Shown here: piece after piece, positions 44,114 through 55,271 of the stretch
How the letters are laid out: each line of letters starts with the position of its first letter
How positions within the stretch are numbered: position 1 is the stretch's first letter
The notes under the pieces: generated by a model
The model's database searches: none
What the model was told of the DNA's origin: nothing
Seen by the model: only the letters and a program-made list of their open reading frames with translations
Made by a program: the position numbers and the translations under genes
Source: Tieghemostelium lacteum
Taxonomy: Eukaryota > Evosea > Eumycetozoa > Dictyosteliales > Raperosteliaceae
DNA: 64,000 nucleotides
Direction of reading: 5' to 3'
NCBI GenBank assembly: GCA_001606155.1
Contig: LODT01000006.1
Coordinates: 1 to 64,000 of the forward strand

Positions 44114-46063
44114 ATGTTAAACGAGCATCAAATTAGAATATTATTGATATTCTATAGATTTATAAAAAGATATTTAGTATTTAGTCATTTAAAAAGAGGT
44201 GATAAAATAGTTGATGAAAATAATAATAAATATAAATATGTTAGAGGATATGAAATTATAGAGTGGTTAGTTATATCAAGTGTAAAGATTATTGATCCTG
44301 TAGAGGCTGCTGCAATTTGTCAAATACTTTTGGATTATAGATTTATCATTGAATATCATTGTAGTTGTATGACAAAAAATGGTATTTCACAATGTAAAAG
44401 TAAAGTTAAACATTCTCTTTGGATGAAAAGTAGGAAGTATCTATTCTCTGATATTGGTTATTATACAATGGTTATGTTAGATAAAGTGGTATCCTATGAT
44501 GAGATGTTTCAGTATATCCGATCAATCGAAAAACAAAACCCACAAATCGATTATAATCAACACTTTTATAAAATATTTCCAAATAATTCACAATTAGTAA
44601 AAATTATCTATAATATAGAATATGAAAAATTAATACAAACTGTTCAATCTCCACTTCCAAACAATGACCATATAGATGTTAATCCCCAAACCATGGGAGA
44701 TTTATCTATACCACAAGAAATGAAAAATGAATTCACCACACAAATACCAATGGCACCATTACCACCATCCGACACTATATTAGATATTGATAGATTTAAT
44801 GAGTTGAAAAATATGGAAATTTCAATTCCAATACCATCTGATGATGATACAGATATAGATGAAAAAGAAAAAGAGGAAGAAAAACTAAGTGAACTAAGAA
44901 ACAAAGATCTTGGATATATTGAACCAGATGATACTGTAATTATACCGCCAATTATTAAAAGAATTGAATTGGAAGATATAAAAACTGAAATAATACAAAG
45001 TCCAACAAATAATAATTATAATCATGAGAATGAATATATTCGATTTGTACATGGTAATTATCATCCAGTTGAATTAGATCTAGACGATATTAAATGGATA
45101 AAATTTATACCAGTTTTGATATTCTTAGCAGTATTATCAACTAGTGGTATGGCAGTACAATGGAAGAATATGCACATTATTTTCAATACACCTAGATTCA
45201 TCTATATAATATTTGCAGTAGTTGCATCATTCTTTTGGGTAACTTCATTTTTTACAATGGTTTACAGTTGGAGATATAGAGGTACCCTATTTAGAATGCT
45301 TAGAGATAAAAACCAAGTTACTATATTAGCTAGTATCTCCATGTCACTATTTCAATTGTCATCACTGTCATTTGATTTTTCAGTTGGTCTTTGTAAAACA
45401 TTATTCTGGATAGGAATTGTACTTCAAAGTATGGCAATATTTTTAATCTATGCACAATTGATAATTCGTATAAAAAAAGATAAAGATAAAACCATTACAC
45501 CAAGTTTTATATTTACAGGTGCTGGTTTTGTTATTGCTGGTGGTGTTGCCTCCGATTTGGGATATAATACTATAAAATGGATAACATGGGGATTCAGTAG
45601 TATCTATTGCCAAATATTCTTTTTTATCATAATCATTGGATACTATATCAATGGTCTATTACCAAAGAGTTTAATACCAAGTCAGACAATTCTAGTGGGA
45701 TATGTATCATTATCATTTGCAGCATTTGTGAAGATTCAACATGGACTTACACCTTTAGGTAGGGTTATATATACGATAATGTGGATTAATGTTGCAACTA
45801 CTATTGTTATTTGGTGTATCATGCTAATTTATAGTCCTGGTAATGAAATTTACTTTAAATGTACTTATTGGGGTTTTGTTTTTCCTGTAGTTGCAATGTC
45901 ATCTGCAGTTTTAAATTACTATCAATATACACCAAATTCTAATGCATGTAAGATACTTTCCATTGTGGCTGTCAGTATTGCTGATTTAGACTATGCCATT
46001 ATTTTAGGTCTAACATTATACTATTTATTTACAAAAAATTTATTTATACCTTCTAAAGTATAA
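44114..46063 (+). CDS. DEP domain fused to a SLAC1/TehA-type anion channel
   Basis: This single-exon gene gives 649 residues. Residues about 10-125 form a DEP-like domain (RGDKIVDENNNKYKYVRGYE then IIEWLVISS and ILLDYRFIIEY). An acidic, Pro-rich linker follows. From about 325 there are ten hydrophobic helices. The ninth contains YWGFVFPVVAMSSAV, which matches the WW-x-F-x-FP signature of the tellurite-resistance/dicarboxylate/SLAC1 family, and a fifth helix opens with ITPSFIFTGAGFVIAGG. Ten helices and the 310-residue length fit that family. Its members are anion channels or C4-dicarboxylate carriers at the plasma membrane. DEP domains bind membranes or G-protein partners, so a regulated channel is inferred. 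Confidence 0.75.
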   Translation: MLNEHQIRILLIFYRFIKRYLVFSHLKRGDKIVDENNNKYKYVRGYEIIEWLVISSVKIIDPVEAAAICQILLDYRFIIEYHCSCMTKNGISQCKSKVKHSLWMKSRKYLFSDIGYYTMVMLDKVVSYDEMFQYIRSIEKQNPQIDYNQHFYKIFPNNSQLVKIIYNIEYEKLIQTVQSPLPNNDHIDVNPQTMGDLSIPQEMKNEFTTQIPMAPLPPSDTILDIDRFNELKNMEISIPIPSDDDTDIDEKEKEEEKLSELRNKDLGYIEPDDTVIIPPIIKRIELEDIKTEIIQSPTNNNYNHENEYIRFVHGNYHPVELDLDDIKWIKFIPVLIFLAVLSTSGMAVQWKNMHIIFNTPRFIYIIFAVVASFFWVTSFFTMVYSWRYRGTLFRMLRDKNQVTILASISMSLFQLSSLSFDFSVGLCKTLFWIGIVLQSMAIFLIYAQLIIRIKKDKDKTITPSFIFTGAGFVIAGGVASDLGYNTIKWITWGFSSIYCQIFFFIIIIGYYINGLLPKSLIPSQTILVGYVSLSFAAFVKIQHGLTPLGRVIYTIMWINVATTIVIWCIMLIYSPGNEIYFKCTYWGFVFPVVAMSSAVLNYYQYTPNSNACKILSIVAVSIADLDYAIILGLTLYYLFTKNLFIPSKV

Positions 46064-46181
46064 ATTTTTCTAAATTTACCATTCCCTCTTCCTTCTTTTA
46101 TTACCAATATACTAGTTGAGTTTTTTCTTAATTGTACATACCTATTATTACTCTTTTTTCTTCTATTTTATATTATAATTA

Positions 46182-46963
46182 TTATTTTCTTTTACCAACT
46201 TGTTTTAAAATTTTAGCCATAAGTTTTGGTTGATTGGCTTGTGGTTTACTATATGTTGATTTAGTTTGACGTGGTGGTGCAGCATATGCCGAGACACGTG
46301 GTGATGAAGTTCTAGGTGATGAGGTTCTAGGTGATGATGTTGATGATGAAGAGTGTGAAGATGATGATGTTTTTGGTACTGAATGAGTAGATCTATAAGT
46401 AGGTGGTGTAACAACTTCAGTCAATACTTTAATTTGTTTAGATTTTCTTTGATTCTCAGCAGAACTATAAAGTTTTTTAAGATTATCACCAGTCTTTTTC
46501 CTCTTTTCCTCGTACTGTTCTGTTAATTGTTGATATAGTGATCTCCATGTCTGATCTTCCTCTACTTCATAATCTGGTGGCACAAATGAAGTATTAAAAC
46601 AATGTTTTTTCCAAAGCTCCTCTGCACTGATTTCTCTACCCTAAAATAATATAATCAATATTATTTTCATCAAAAATTAGTTTTATAAACTATTACTTTT
46701 TCAAAATAAACTATTTGAATATTCATACAATCTTTGCTTCAGTTAATATAATTTGTTGAGGTGATGCTTTTTCCAGCAATCTGACTAAAAAATCATCATT
46801 TAAGTTTGATAGATTCTTTATAGCTAATATAACAATTATATATATATATTAGTATTTTTTTTATGATTTCCCAACAATATCATAACATACAATCTAGTCT
46901 TGGTTGTATATAATTTAAACATATATCAAATAATGTTGGAATTTCATTTAATCCAAAATCCAT
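46182..46963 (-). CDS. eloA: Elongin A (RNA polymerase II transcription factor SIII subunit)
   Basis: Three exons, 46963-46891, 46823-46729 and 46640-46182 (phases 1 and 0), give 208 residues. The spliced N-terminus (IPTLFDICLNYIQPRLDSI, then DDFLVRLLEKASPQQIILTEA and ISAEELWKKHCF) is the elongin A F-box/BC-box-like domain that binds elongin C. TWRSLYQQLTEQYEEKRKK follows, as in animal elongin A. The rest is Ser/Pro-rich with a repeated SSPRTSSPR unit and a basic end (KILKQVGKRK). It stimulates transcript elongation and can act as a ubiquitin-ligase adaptor. It is much shorter than the roughly 770-residue human protein because the N-terminal TFIIS-like domain is absent, as in yeast Ela1. Confidence 0.88.
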
Positions 46964-47087
46964 TTATTACTTTTAATGTGTATAATAAAATGCAGAGAAC
47001 TCTGATAAGTGAAAAAATTATGAAAAGTGAAAAAAGTTAAAAAATAGGAAAAGAAAAAAATATCGGTGGTGGTGTGATCTACACAAA

Positions 47088-48498
47088 TCAAGATTCAATA
47101 TTATTATTTTTGTCATTTATTAATTTAATTTTACAAGAGTAAGGAACACCATATTGAGCGACTAGGGAATTGATTTTTTTTGAATTTAAAGAGGGATCAT
47201 TTGGGTTATAGTATTCATATATAAATGAACCCTCACTATTTTTTCTTTCTTTTTCTGTAATCTTTAAATTAATTTGTTAGTGTGTGTGTGGGGTGAAGAT
47301 GGGTTATTATTATAGAAAAAATATTCATAATTACATTAGTTAAATTTAGTTTTAATAATGATGATATTCTCGGTATTACATTAAGTCTATTAAGTATCAT
47401 CGTATCTGTTTGTTCGTCAGTTTGATTTAAAAGAGAATCAATAATTGGGTTATCTCTAAAAGATAATTCTTTTAGATTGCAAAAATGGTCTAGATATTCA
47501 ATCTCTTTCCAATTGTTAATTTGGTTATTTGAGAGATATAATATCTCAACATGTGAAAATATAGATAACTTATTAGTTAGTTGTGATAGTGGATATTGGG
47601 TACTATTCAATTCCATCAAATCAATATCATTATTATTTAAATTTAGTTCTTGTAATTGAGATAGACTACCCAATTGAACTATAGATTCAAGATTTCTAAT
47701 TCCATTAAAACTTAAATCCAATTGTTTTAAATGTGGGAATATATCATTTATATTTTCAGTCATTGGTATAGTTGATAAATGATTTTTACCTAATTTTAGA
47801 TTTTCAACTACTCTAAATAGTTTTTTACATAATGTTATAATTTCATACCATTGTAATTTCATTTCCATCAATACCAAATACTTTATAGAACAATTACTAA
47901 TTTCCACTAGCTCTGTACTATTCAATTTCAATCTATTACCATTTAATGATAGTTTATATAAAATTGGTAATTGTACAATTAAATTTGAAACATGTGACCA
48001 ATTATTTAATAGATTATTAGAGATATTTAATTCTTGTAGATTATTTCCCATTGATTCTATAATGAGAGGTTGAGGATCGATATCATAAATCAATAGATTA
48101 TCAGCAGGCATCTCTAGGTGATTTTGTAAATGTTGTTGTCTTTCTCTGACTTTATCCATACCAACCATCTCAATTTGTACTTTATTATTGAGATTAGACA
48201 ATACATATAAATCATTATAATCACCAATAGCTTCACTGAATTTTTGTTTTAGAGCTTGCATAAATGTCTTTCTATTCTGTTGAAGTTTTTCAATTTTCAT
48301 AAATGAGGCAGAACTATCAGAGTATTGACAATCAAAGTATTGTTTACCTTTGAAATTACCTCGGTGTTTGCCTCTACTTGACGAATCCCATTCAATTCCA
48401 TACCATAATCCTTCAAATCCTTCTACTGATCCCTTATATCTTACAGTACCAAAATAATTGTCATCTGAAATTATTCTATCTTCAATTTGAAATTCCAT
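47088..48498 (-). CDS. tbce: Tubulin-specific chaperone E (TBCE)
   Basis: Two exons, 48498-47335 and 47261-47088 (phase 0), give 445 residues. Residues 1-70 are a CAP-Gly domain (IEDRIISDDNYFGTVRYKG, with GLWYGIEWD and KHRGNFKGKQYFDC). Leu-rich repeats fill about 150-370 (LQELNISNNLLNNW, HVEILYLSNNQINNW). The second exon gives ITEKERKNSEG and VAQYGVPYSC, conserved at the start of the C-terminal part. The usual C-terminal ubiquitin-like domain is not visible, and the protein ends at NNNIES. TBCE helps assemble and disassemble alpha/beta-tubulin dimers. The end may be truncated or spliced further. The RabGAP ATG is 109 bases upstream on the other strand. Confidence 0.88.
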
Positions 48499-48607
48499 GG
48501 AATTTGAAGATATCTAACCTTATGCACGTGTGATTATTTAGAAAAAAAAAAAATCAATTTTTGTAAATTAATTAATTTTTTGCAACACTCTCTTTATATA
48601 TTGCACA

Positions 48608-49519
48608 ATGTGGATTATTCCAAAACCTCATTATAGTCTATCAACATTGTGGAATGTTGTTGAAGATAATGAAATATTTCAACTTTTAAAACTAGTACCA
48701 AATGATTCTATTTTTGGTAAACTAGCCAATTTAGCAGTTCAAGCTAGTGATTCCAATCCTCTCACTTATAGAATAGTTTATAAATCTAAACCATACCAAA
48801 TTCTAGCAATTTCAAATAACTTTAATATCATAAGAGTATATATAGTACTTGTGACAAATTTCTTTATATAGTTATTAATAATTAAACTACAGGATCAATG
48901 GAATCAATTATTAGATGAAATTATACCAAAGATATTAGATTGTGATTGGGATGTTAGAGATAAATTTATTATACCTAAAATCACTGGAATGGCTAGTACC
49001 AGTGAAGAAGAGGAAGAAGATCAAAATGATGAAGCTAGTTTAGCTGAATTTAAAAAACAGTTTAATATTGATGAGAAATTGATTACCTACTTTACATGTT
49101 CACTATGGAAAGGTTCAATTAAACCACCAACTGGTAAAATGTTTATAACACAACAAAAAATTTGTTATTATACTTCACAACCAGTCTATAGACTATTGAT
49201 ACCATTTTCTAGTATCCTATCAATTCACAAAGAAACTTCTTTAGGGTTTCTTCCATCTTCTATTAAAATTACATGTTGTATTGGTCCTGATGATAAAACT
49301 GAATCTAAAGTATGTTTAAACACCATCTAACCTAATTTAGATACATGATAATAACTATTATAAATATAATATATATAGTTTTTATTTCATTTCATATTAA
49401 GAGATCAAGCATATGATATGTTAGAACAATTATGGAAATTTAAAATGGAAGAGATTTCATTAGAATTAGAGATTGAAAGTGAATTTCAATTAATTCAAGG
49501 TAATCATTCACCAACTTTA

Positions 49520-49583
<64 letters not shown>

Positions 49584-50974
49584 GTCCAACATTAAAAAGT
49601 AAAACAAAAAATACATTAATGATTGAAAAGATTAATAGAAATTATCAAAAGACATTTAAATTACCATCTAATGAAGAATTGTTACAGGTTCATAATGGAT
49701 GGATAACTAAGAAAGGATCACAGATTTTTGGAGAGGTTTATATATCACCTTCCTATATCTGTTGTAAATATAAAGATTTTGCAACTACAAAGAAATTTAC
49801 AACTGTATTACACATGTCACAGATTAAGTCCATTGAAAAGACTAAACCATTTCTAGGGATATCTATATTTACAGATTCTCTAATTATAAAGACACAACAA
49901 AATAGAGAATTTGTATTTAGATTGTTTCATTGTGATGAGGCACTAAAGACTATGAAAACCTATTGGAATACTCATGCTAAAGTCAGAGATGGCAGATTGA
50001 TACTCTCTAACATTTCAATGGATAAATATCTTCAAGAGCCAACAAGAAAATCACCTAGTAAAGACGAGGATTCAAATGAAGAAGCACGTTTGAAATTCTG
50101 GGATAAGTACTTTAAGAAAAATGGATCAGATTCTACAATGTCTATTACCAATAGACTGAGAAAATTGACTCACATGGGGCTACCTGATACTCTTCGTGGT
50201 CATATTTGGGCTTTTTGTAGTGGTGCTTGTTTTCAATGGGAACGTGATGATGGTTACTATGAATCGTTACTAAAAGACAACCAAGGTAAACAAACTCTGG
50301 CAATTGAAGAGATTGAAAAAGATGTTAGAAGAACATTTGCACATTTACCTTATTTCCGTGAGGAAGGTGGTGTAGATGCACTTCGTAGAGTCCTAACAGC
50401 ATACAGTTGGAGAAATCCAACTATTGGTTATTGCCAAGGTATGAATATTGTAGCTGGTATTATGTTACTTTACATGAATGAAGAAGCTGCATTTTGGATG
50501 TTAGTTAAAATCTCTGAAGAGTATCTTCAAGATTACTATGTAAGAGAAATGATTGGGTCCATTGTAGATCAAGCTATATTCAGTGACTTAGTTAAACTCT
50601 ATCTACCAGATGTCTTTGAACATTTATTGGTCATTGGTCTTCCTGTAAATATTTTATCATTACCATGGTTTATGTGTCTATTCATTTCATATATACCATT
50701 ATGTGTCTCTAATAGAGTTGTTGATTGTTTCTTTTTAGAAGGTACCACTGTACTATTTCAAGTTGGTTTAGCAATATTAAAAATCAATAGATCAAAAATT
50801 CTCTCTGAGAAAGATTCTGAAGTCATTGTGGAGTTACTTCGTTCCAATCAGTACAATATCGATGAATTAATTCAAGTAACTTTTGAAGATTTTGATTTAC
50901 AAGAATCACAAATTAATGAACTCAGAAATGCTCATAAATTTAAAGAAATCAAAAAGAAACAAAATTTCAAATAA
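48608..50974 (+). CDS. GRAM-GRAM-TBC RabGAP (TBC1D8/9 type)
   Basis: Three exons, 48608-48835, 48893-49309 and 49379-50974 (both introns phase 0), give 746 residues. The second junction restores a GRAM end, FLFHFILRDQAYDMLEQLW. GRAM1 spans about 130-240 (FTCSLWKGSIKPPTGKMF) and GRAM2 about 300-395 (GWITKKGSQIFGEVYIS). The TBC domain (about 445-670) has the arginine finger in EEIEKDVRRTFAHLP and the glutamine finger YCQGMN, so it should be catalytically active. An Asn run (49521-49583) separates the GRAM domains. It accelerates GTP hydrolysis on a Rab; the target is unknown. Confidence 0.9.
49521..49583. repeat. AAT triplet tract (polyAsn)
   Basis: A pure AAT run encodes about 21 Asn between the two GRAM domains of the RabGAP, in the expected loop position. 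Confidence 0.9.
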
Positions 50975-51141
50975 ATTAAATACAATAATATTTTATTTAA
51001 TATTAACCTTTAAAGAACAGAGATTAATAGATGGGTTAAAAAAACCCATCTCATTTAAAAAATCATATTTTACAATTATCATAATGAAAATTATAAATTA
51101 TTCATTATTATTATTTAATATTCTAATAGTCTACAAATACA

Positions 51142-51711
51142 ATGACTAGATTTTTTTTAGATATAGATGAAAATGGTTATACTTTTGATTGTAAAAATAT
51201 TGATCAAACATTGACACAAACAGAGAAATCAGTAATTGAAATTGGTGTAAATCAAATTAACCAAGTTATAAAAAGTGAAAAATTGTATAATTGGTGTAAA
51301 GCTGTATTTCTAATTTTGTTTTCCATTAGTATGATATTTTTTATCATTACTATTGTGTTAACAAAAAAACAAGATAAACAATCAAATCCATTCTTTATTT
51401 CTACGATATTAATATTGGTATTGGATATAATTTTAACCAAAACATTTTGGTATTTTATTGATAAAAGACTAAATAGAAAAATCAGGGCAAATGCTTATCA
51501 TTTCAATAGACTCTATAAACCCAATAGAATTGTATTTTGTCCATCATTCTCTAAAATCTCAATATGTAGTCTAAAGAATTTTGAATATCCAGAAATTGAA
51601 GTTAAAACTGGTTGTACAAAATTTGATGAATTTTCAATTGAAGTTGTATCTTTTAATGATCCTCTTTTTGAAAACAATAAAAATAATTGTAAATATGGTT
51701 CTGCTGATTAA
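51142..51711 (+). CDS. Unknown 2-TM protein
   Basis: This 189-residue single-exon gene has two hydrophobic helices at about 55-77 (AVFLILFSISMIFFIITIVL) and 85-107 (FFISTILILVLDIILTKTFW). A hydrophilic N-terminal part of 50 residues precedes them, and a basic-start C-terminal part of 80 residues follows (DKRLNRKIRANAYHFNRLY). No signal peptide or known motif was seen. Both ends are probably cytosolic. The coding base use is normal for the window, so I believe it is real, but I do not recognise it. Confidence 0.6.
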   Translation: MTRFFLDIDENGYTFDCKNIDQTLTQTEKSVIEIGVNQINQVIKSEKLYNWCKAVFLILFSISMIFFIITIVLTKKQDKQSNPFFISTILILVLDIILTKTFWYFIDKRLNRKIRANAYHFNRLYKPNRIVFCPSFSKISICSLKNFEYPEIEVKTGCTKFDEFSIEVVSFNDPLFENNKNNCKYGSAD

Positions 51712-51799
51712 ACCATATTTTATTTAATTAATATTCTAGTTATAATTGTTTGTTAACTAAATATTAATATATAGTTTACAATAAAGTGGTATTGATTTA

Positions 51800-53365
51800 T
51801 ATTTTTCAAATAATTTTCTAGTGGGAATACTAACGTAGAGTGCTTTTAAGGATTGTGGAAATACTGAAACATTACATTTTTGTTGATATAAATTCTAAGT
51901 TTTAGAACTTTAAATCCTTTGGTAGAGATCCACTTTCAAATGGTGCATCAAAACAGGAACCTAAATCTAGTTTCTTAAGAAGGTGGTAGGATATCTTTAC
52001 CAATGATGGTTTTAAAGTTATAATAGTTTTGTGAAAATCTTAATGAAAGTGAGTCATCTTCAATATTGTCATAGATTCCATATCGAAGAGTAAGTATCTC
52101 TAAGCATCTAGGAAGGCATTTTAATGATTCATAAGGTAATGCCTCAATTTTTAATTCTATTAGATTGGTAAGAGGTTGTAATACACCTTTTAATATTGCA
52201 GGTGCAAAATTTAAACTTAATATTAATTTCTTTAGATTAGACATTTCATATGTAAATATACCAATAGGTATATCATGACAGTAATTGTCGTGGAATATTA
52301 TAGTTTCAATTGAATTTGGAAATGTATCCAATTCAATTTTCTGCTCAAATTCTCTTCCTATAAATAGAGTCTTTAGTGTATTTGGTAGAAGGTTTTTTAT
52401 TGGTTGGTTAAATCTAATATCAAAATCTAGTGATATTATTTGTTGATTATTTGGGAATGTTCTTGGTTCAAGTATAGTCTCTTGGTCTGTTAACTTTAGA
52501 TGTTTTAGTGATAGTGGTAAAACATGTTCTGAGCCTGACTGGGTTGTGTTTAATTCACCTAATGTTAAATTAGTTATACTATCAGGTAGATGTCCTGGTG
52601 ATAACCGTTGAACAAATGATGTGACAATATACTAAGAGTAGGTGGTAAAACACCTGGTTGAAACTCTTGATTATATCTAGGTAGTTTTAGAATTTTAAAA
52701 TTCTTTGTAGTCCAAAATTTAAAATACCTGCTGATAACTCTGTCTTTGGTCTATAGGAGTTTGGTAGTATTAGTGTTTTTAATGTCTCTGGAAATGATAG
52801 CAGTGAATGGTTAAAAGCATATTGTATAAATAGAACTTCTAATCTCTCTGGTAGACAATGTACAGTTATATCATGAATAAAACATTTCTAAATGGACCAA
52901 AGTCTTTGGGAATAGATTAGTGCTTAAAGTTTGGTTCATTTGGTATGGTAATTTTAGTGTCTCTAACGGTGCTTTTAGATCACCTTTACAAAGTTTAGGT
53001 AATTTATCTACACTTAATCTAAGAGATTTAACTAGAGGTGGTATATTTGACCATTGAAACCCAAATGCACCTTTATCTGATACTACTGATAAATCAGTTA
53101 CAGTAGATGGAGAGTATGCAACTGATATTCTCTTGTATTTTAGTGGTAATAATAGTTTTTTGTAAAACCATTTTGTTGATTTCTCTTTTTGATGATCTAG
53201 GTAATATTGTGTTGGGAATATGTTATATCTAATTTTACCTCTCAAACTATACAATTTTTTACATGTGGATATAAAAAATGTTATATCAATATCACTATCT
53301 AAATATTCACATATATTTTTAAGTAGAAATAAAGGAAAATAATAAATCAACGATTGGTTGATCAA
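51800..53365 (-). pseudogene. Broken FNIP-repeat/F-box gene
   Basis: The minus strand starts with a good F-box-like N-terminus (YYFPLFLLKNICEYLDSD then CKKLYSLRGKI, 53365-52871). It continues as FNIP-type Leu-rich repeats (for example IRFNQPIKNLLPNTLKTL), but the frame changes about four times before the end near 51800. The parts run colinear with the intact neighbour at 53423-55216, so this is a tandem paralog that has decayed. If the assembly were poor some shifts could be errors, but the neighbouring genes show none. It is probably not translated in full. Confidence 0.75.
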
Positions 53366-53422
53366 TGATTTATAAAAAAAAAATTAAAAATTAAAATTTT
53401 TAATTTATATCGATATAAGGTG

Positions 53423-55216
53423 TTATTTTATTTTAAATTTACAATAAAGAGGTAAAGTTAATGTTGAAAATGTGGGTAATATAATCTTTGGGATACATAT
53501 TGTTTTTAAACTCTTTGGAAAAATATTTTGGTTGAGGATTTGATTGAAATTTGGACCAAGCTCAATATACTCTAGATTTGGTGGTAATGAGACTTCTGAT
53601 AATGGTGAATTAAAATGAAGTCCAAAATTTAAATGTAAAAGGGAAGGTGGAAATGGTAATTTTTGATTTACTGTATAGAATTTATAAGACAATTCAACAG
53701 CCACAGTTCCATCTAGTTTACCACAGATACCAAATCGGAGAATAAGTTCTTCTAGTGAATGAGGAAGGTATTCAACAGCATCTATTGGTAAACCATCAAC
53801 TGATATCGATTTTAAATTTAAAAATCTAAAATCCCCATTTAAAATTTGTGGTATACAATTGGATAGATTTCTTAGAGTGTTTAAATGTGGTGTGGTTTCT
53901 GTTGATATCACACCATTTCCTAAAGGAACCGAGTAAAGGAAAGGAAAAGATAAGAATTCCAATGACAATGGTAATGATCCCATTTCAACATTACTGTAGA
54001 AATAGTGGCCAAGATGTATATTCCTTAATGAACTTGGGAAAATACCTCTACCAATATGTTGATTAAATGATTGGAATGTAAGATTTTGGAATTTAGGATA
54101 GTTATTTGGAAATGATCCTGGTACTAATATAAACTTTTGTTCTTCAATTCTAAGTAATTGTAGTGATTTTGGTAGTGGATGTTCAGTTGATGACGAAGAT
54201 GATATTATAACAGGTTGATAGTCTTTCAACGTAAGTTCAGTTATACCATCTGGAATATCACCTACTTTTAATGGTCTATCAAATGAATTTAATGATAAAC
54301 ATGTCAAAGTCTTAGGTAATACACCATGTTGTAAATCTTGATTATATCTAGTTAAGCATAGATACTTTAGATTTGTAAACAGCCCAACGGGGATTTCAGT
54401 TTGTAAATAATGGGATGTAAACTCCAATAGACCATATGGATATCTTTGACACTGAATCTGAGAGTCACTACAACTAAATGATAGTGTTAATATCTTCAGA
54501 GTCTCTGGAAATGATAACACCATCCATGTATTATCCCCGACATCAAAATGTAAAATCTCTAATCTCTCTGGTAGACTTTCCACAGTGATATTCTGGTTAA
54601 ATGTAGTTTCAAAATGTACCAGAGTATCAGGAAATAGGTCTTTTGATATTTGTTGGTTTAATGTGTTTAATTTTAGTTTTCGTAGAGGTGGTTTAAGGTC
54701 ACCTGCTTTCAGAAGTGGTGGGTTCCTATTGTTATAATTTAGTGATGTCAATGATGGTGGTAAATGTGACCACTCAAAATTGGGTATTAAACCATAGGTT
54801 GTTATAGATAGATCAGTTATCGAGGTTGTAGATAATAATAGTGGATCAAAACTGAATCTATTCTGTAATATAAATAGTTTAGTTACAGTATCACTTGATG
54901 GTATTTCTTTATAATTATCATTATTAATGTAGACACTGTCAAATCTAAATGATTTAAATGATTTAATTTTACCAATTGCTGCATCAATTAATAAAATCCT
55001 AAATTTATTAGGAATATTCATCTGATTATTTTCTGAAGCAGTTTCATTGTAATTTTGTAGATAAAAATTTACAGGGAAATTATTAAAAGTTATCTTATCT
55101 TTGTTGCTATACAATTGTTTGCAACTTGATAAAAAGAATATTATATCAACATCGTTATCCAATTGTTCACATATACACCTAATTAAAAGTAATGGAAATG
55201 TCATGAGATGTCTCAT
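53423..55216 (-). CDS. FNIP-repeat protein with F-box-like N-terminus
   Basis: This intact single-exon protein has 597 residues. The N-terminus (MTFPLLLIRCICEQLDND, FFLSSCKQLYSNKDKIT) is the F-box-like start common to dictyostelid FNIP proteins. The remainder is a solenoid of 22-24-residue repeats with FN-x-P-type cores (FNQNITVESLPERLEIL, FDRPLKVGDIPDGITEL, FNSPLSEVSLPPNLEYI). These are thought to be adaptor proteins of unknown target; the family is greatly expanded in social amoebae. It lies immediately downstream of the third F-box-like gene and upstream of its own broken copy. Confidence 0.85.
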   Translation of the reverse strand: MRHLMTFPLLLIRCICEQLDNDVDIIFFLSSCKQLYSNKDKITFNNFPVNFYLQNYNETASENNQMNIPNKFRILLIDAAIGKIKSFKSFRFDSVYINNDNYKEIPSSDTVTKLFILQNRFSFDPLLLSTTSITDLSITTYGLIPNFEWSHLPPSLTSLNYNNRNPPLLKAGDLKPPLRKLKLNTLNQQISKDLFPDTLVHFETTFNQNITVESLPERLEILHFDVGDNTWMVLSFPETLKILTLSFSCSDSQIQCQRYPYGLLEFTSHYLQTEIPVGLFTNLKYLCLTRYNQDLQHGVLPKTLTCLSLNSFDRPLKVGDIPDGITELTLKDYQPVIISSSSSTEHPLPKSLQLLRIEEQKFILVPGSFPNNYPKFQNLTFQSFNQHIGRGIFPSSLRNIHLGHYFYSNVEMGSLPLSLEFLSFPFLYSVPLGNGVISTETTPHLNTLRNLSNCIPQILNGDFRFLNLKSISVDGLPIDAVEYLPHSLEELILRFGICGKLDGTVAVELSYKFYTVNQKLPFPPSLLHLNFGLHFNSPLSEVSLPPNLEYIELGPNFNQILNQNIFPKSLKTICIPKIILPTFSTLTLPLYCKFKIK

Positions 55217-55271
55217 TTTTTAAAAAAAAACAAAAAATCTAGATGATAGAAAATTTGGTTTAAGTAGTTGT

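Noticed and set aside
50883-51149. Plus-strand frame overlapping the RabGAP end
   Set aside because: It starts inside the TBC gene in another frame and ends in spacer; no motif.
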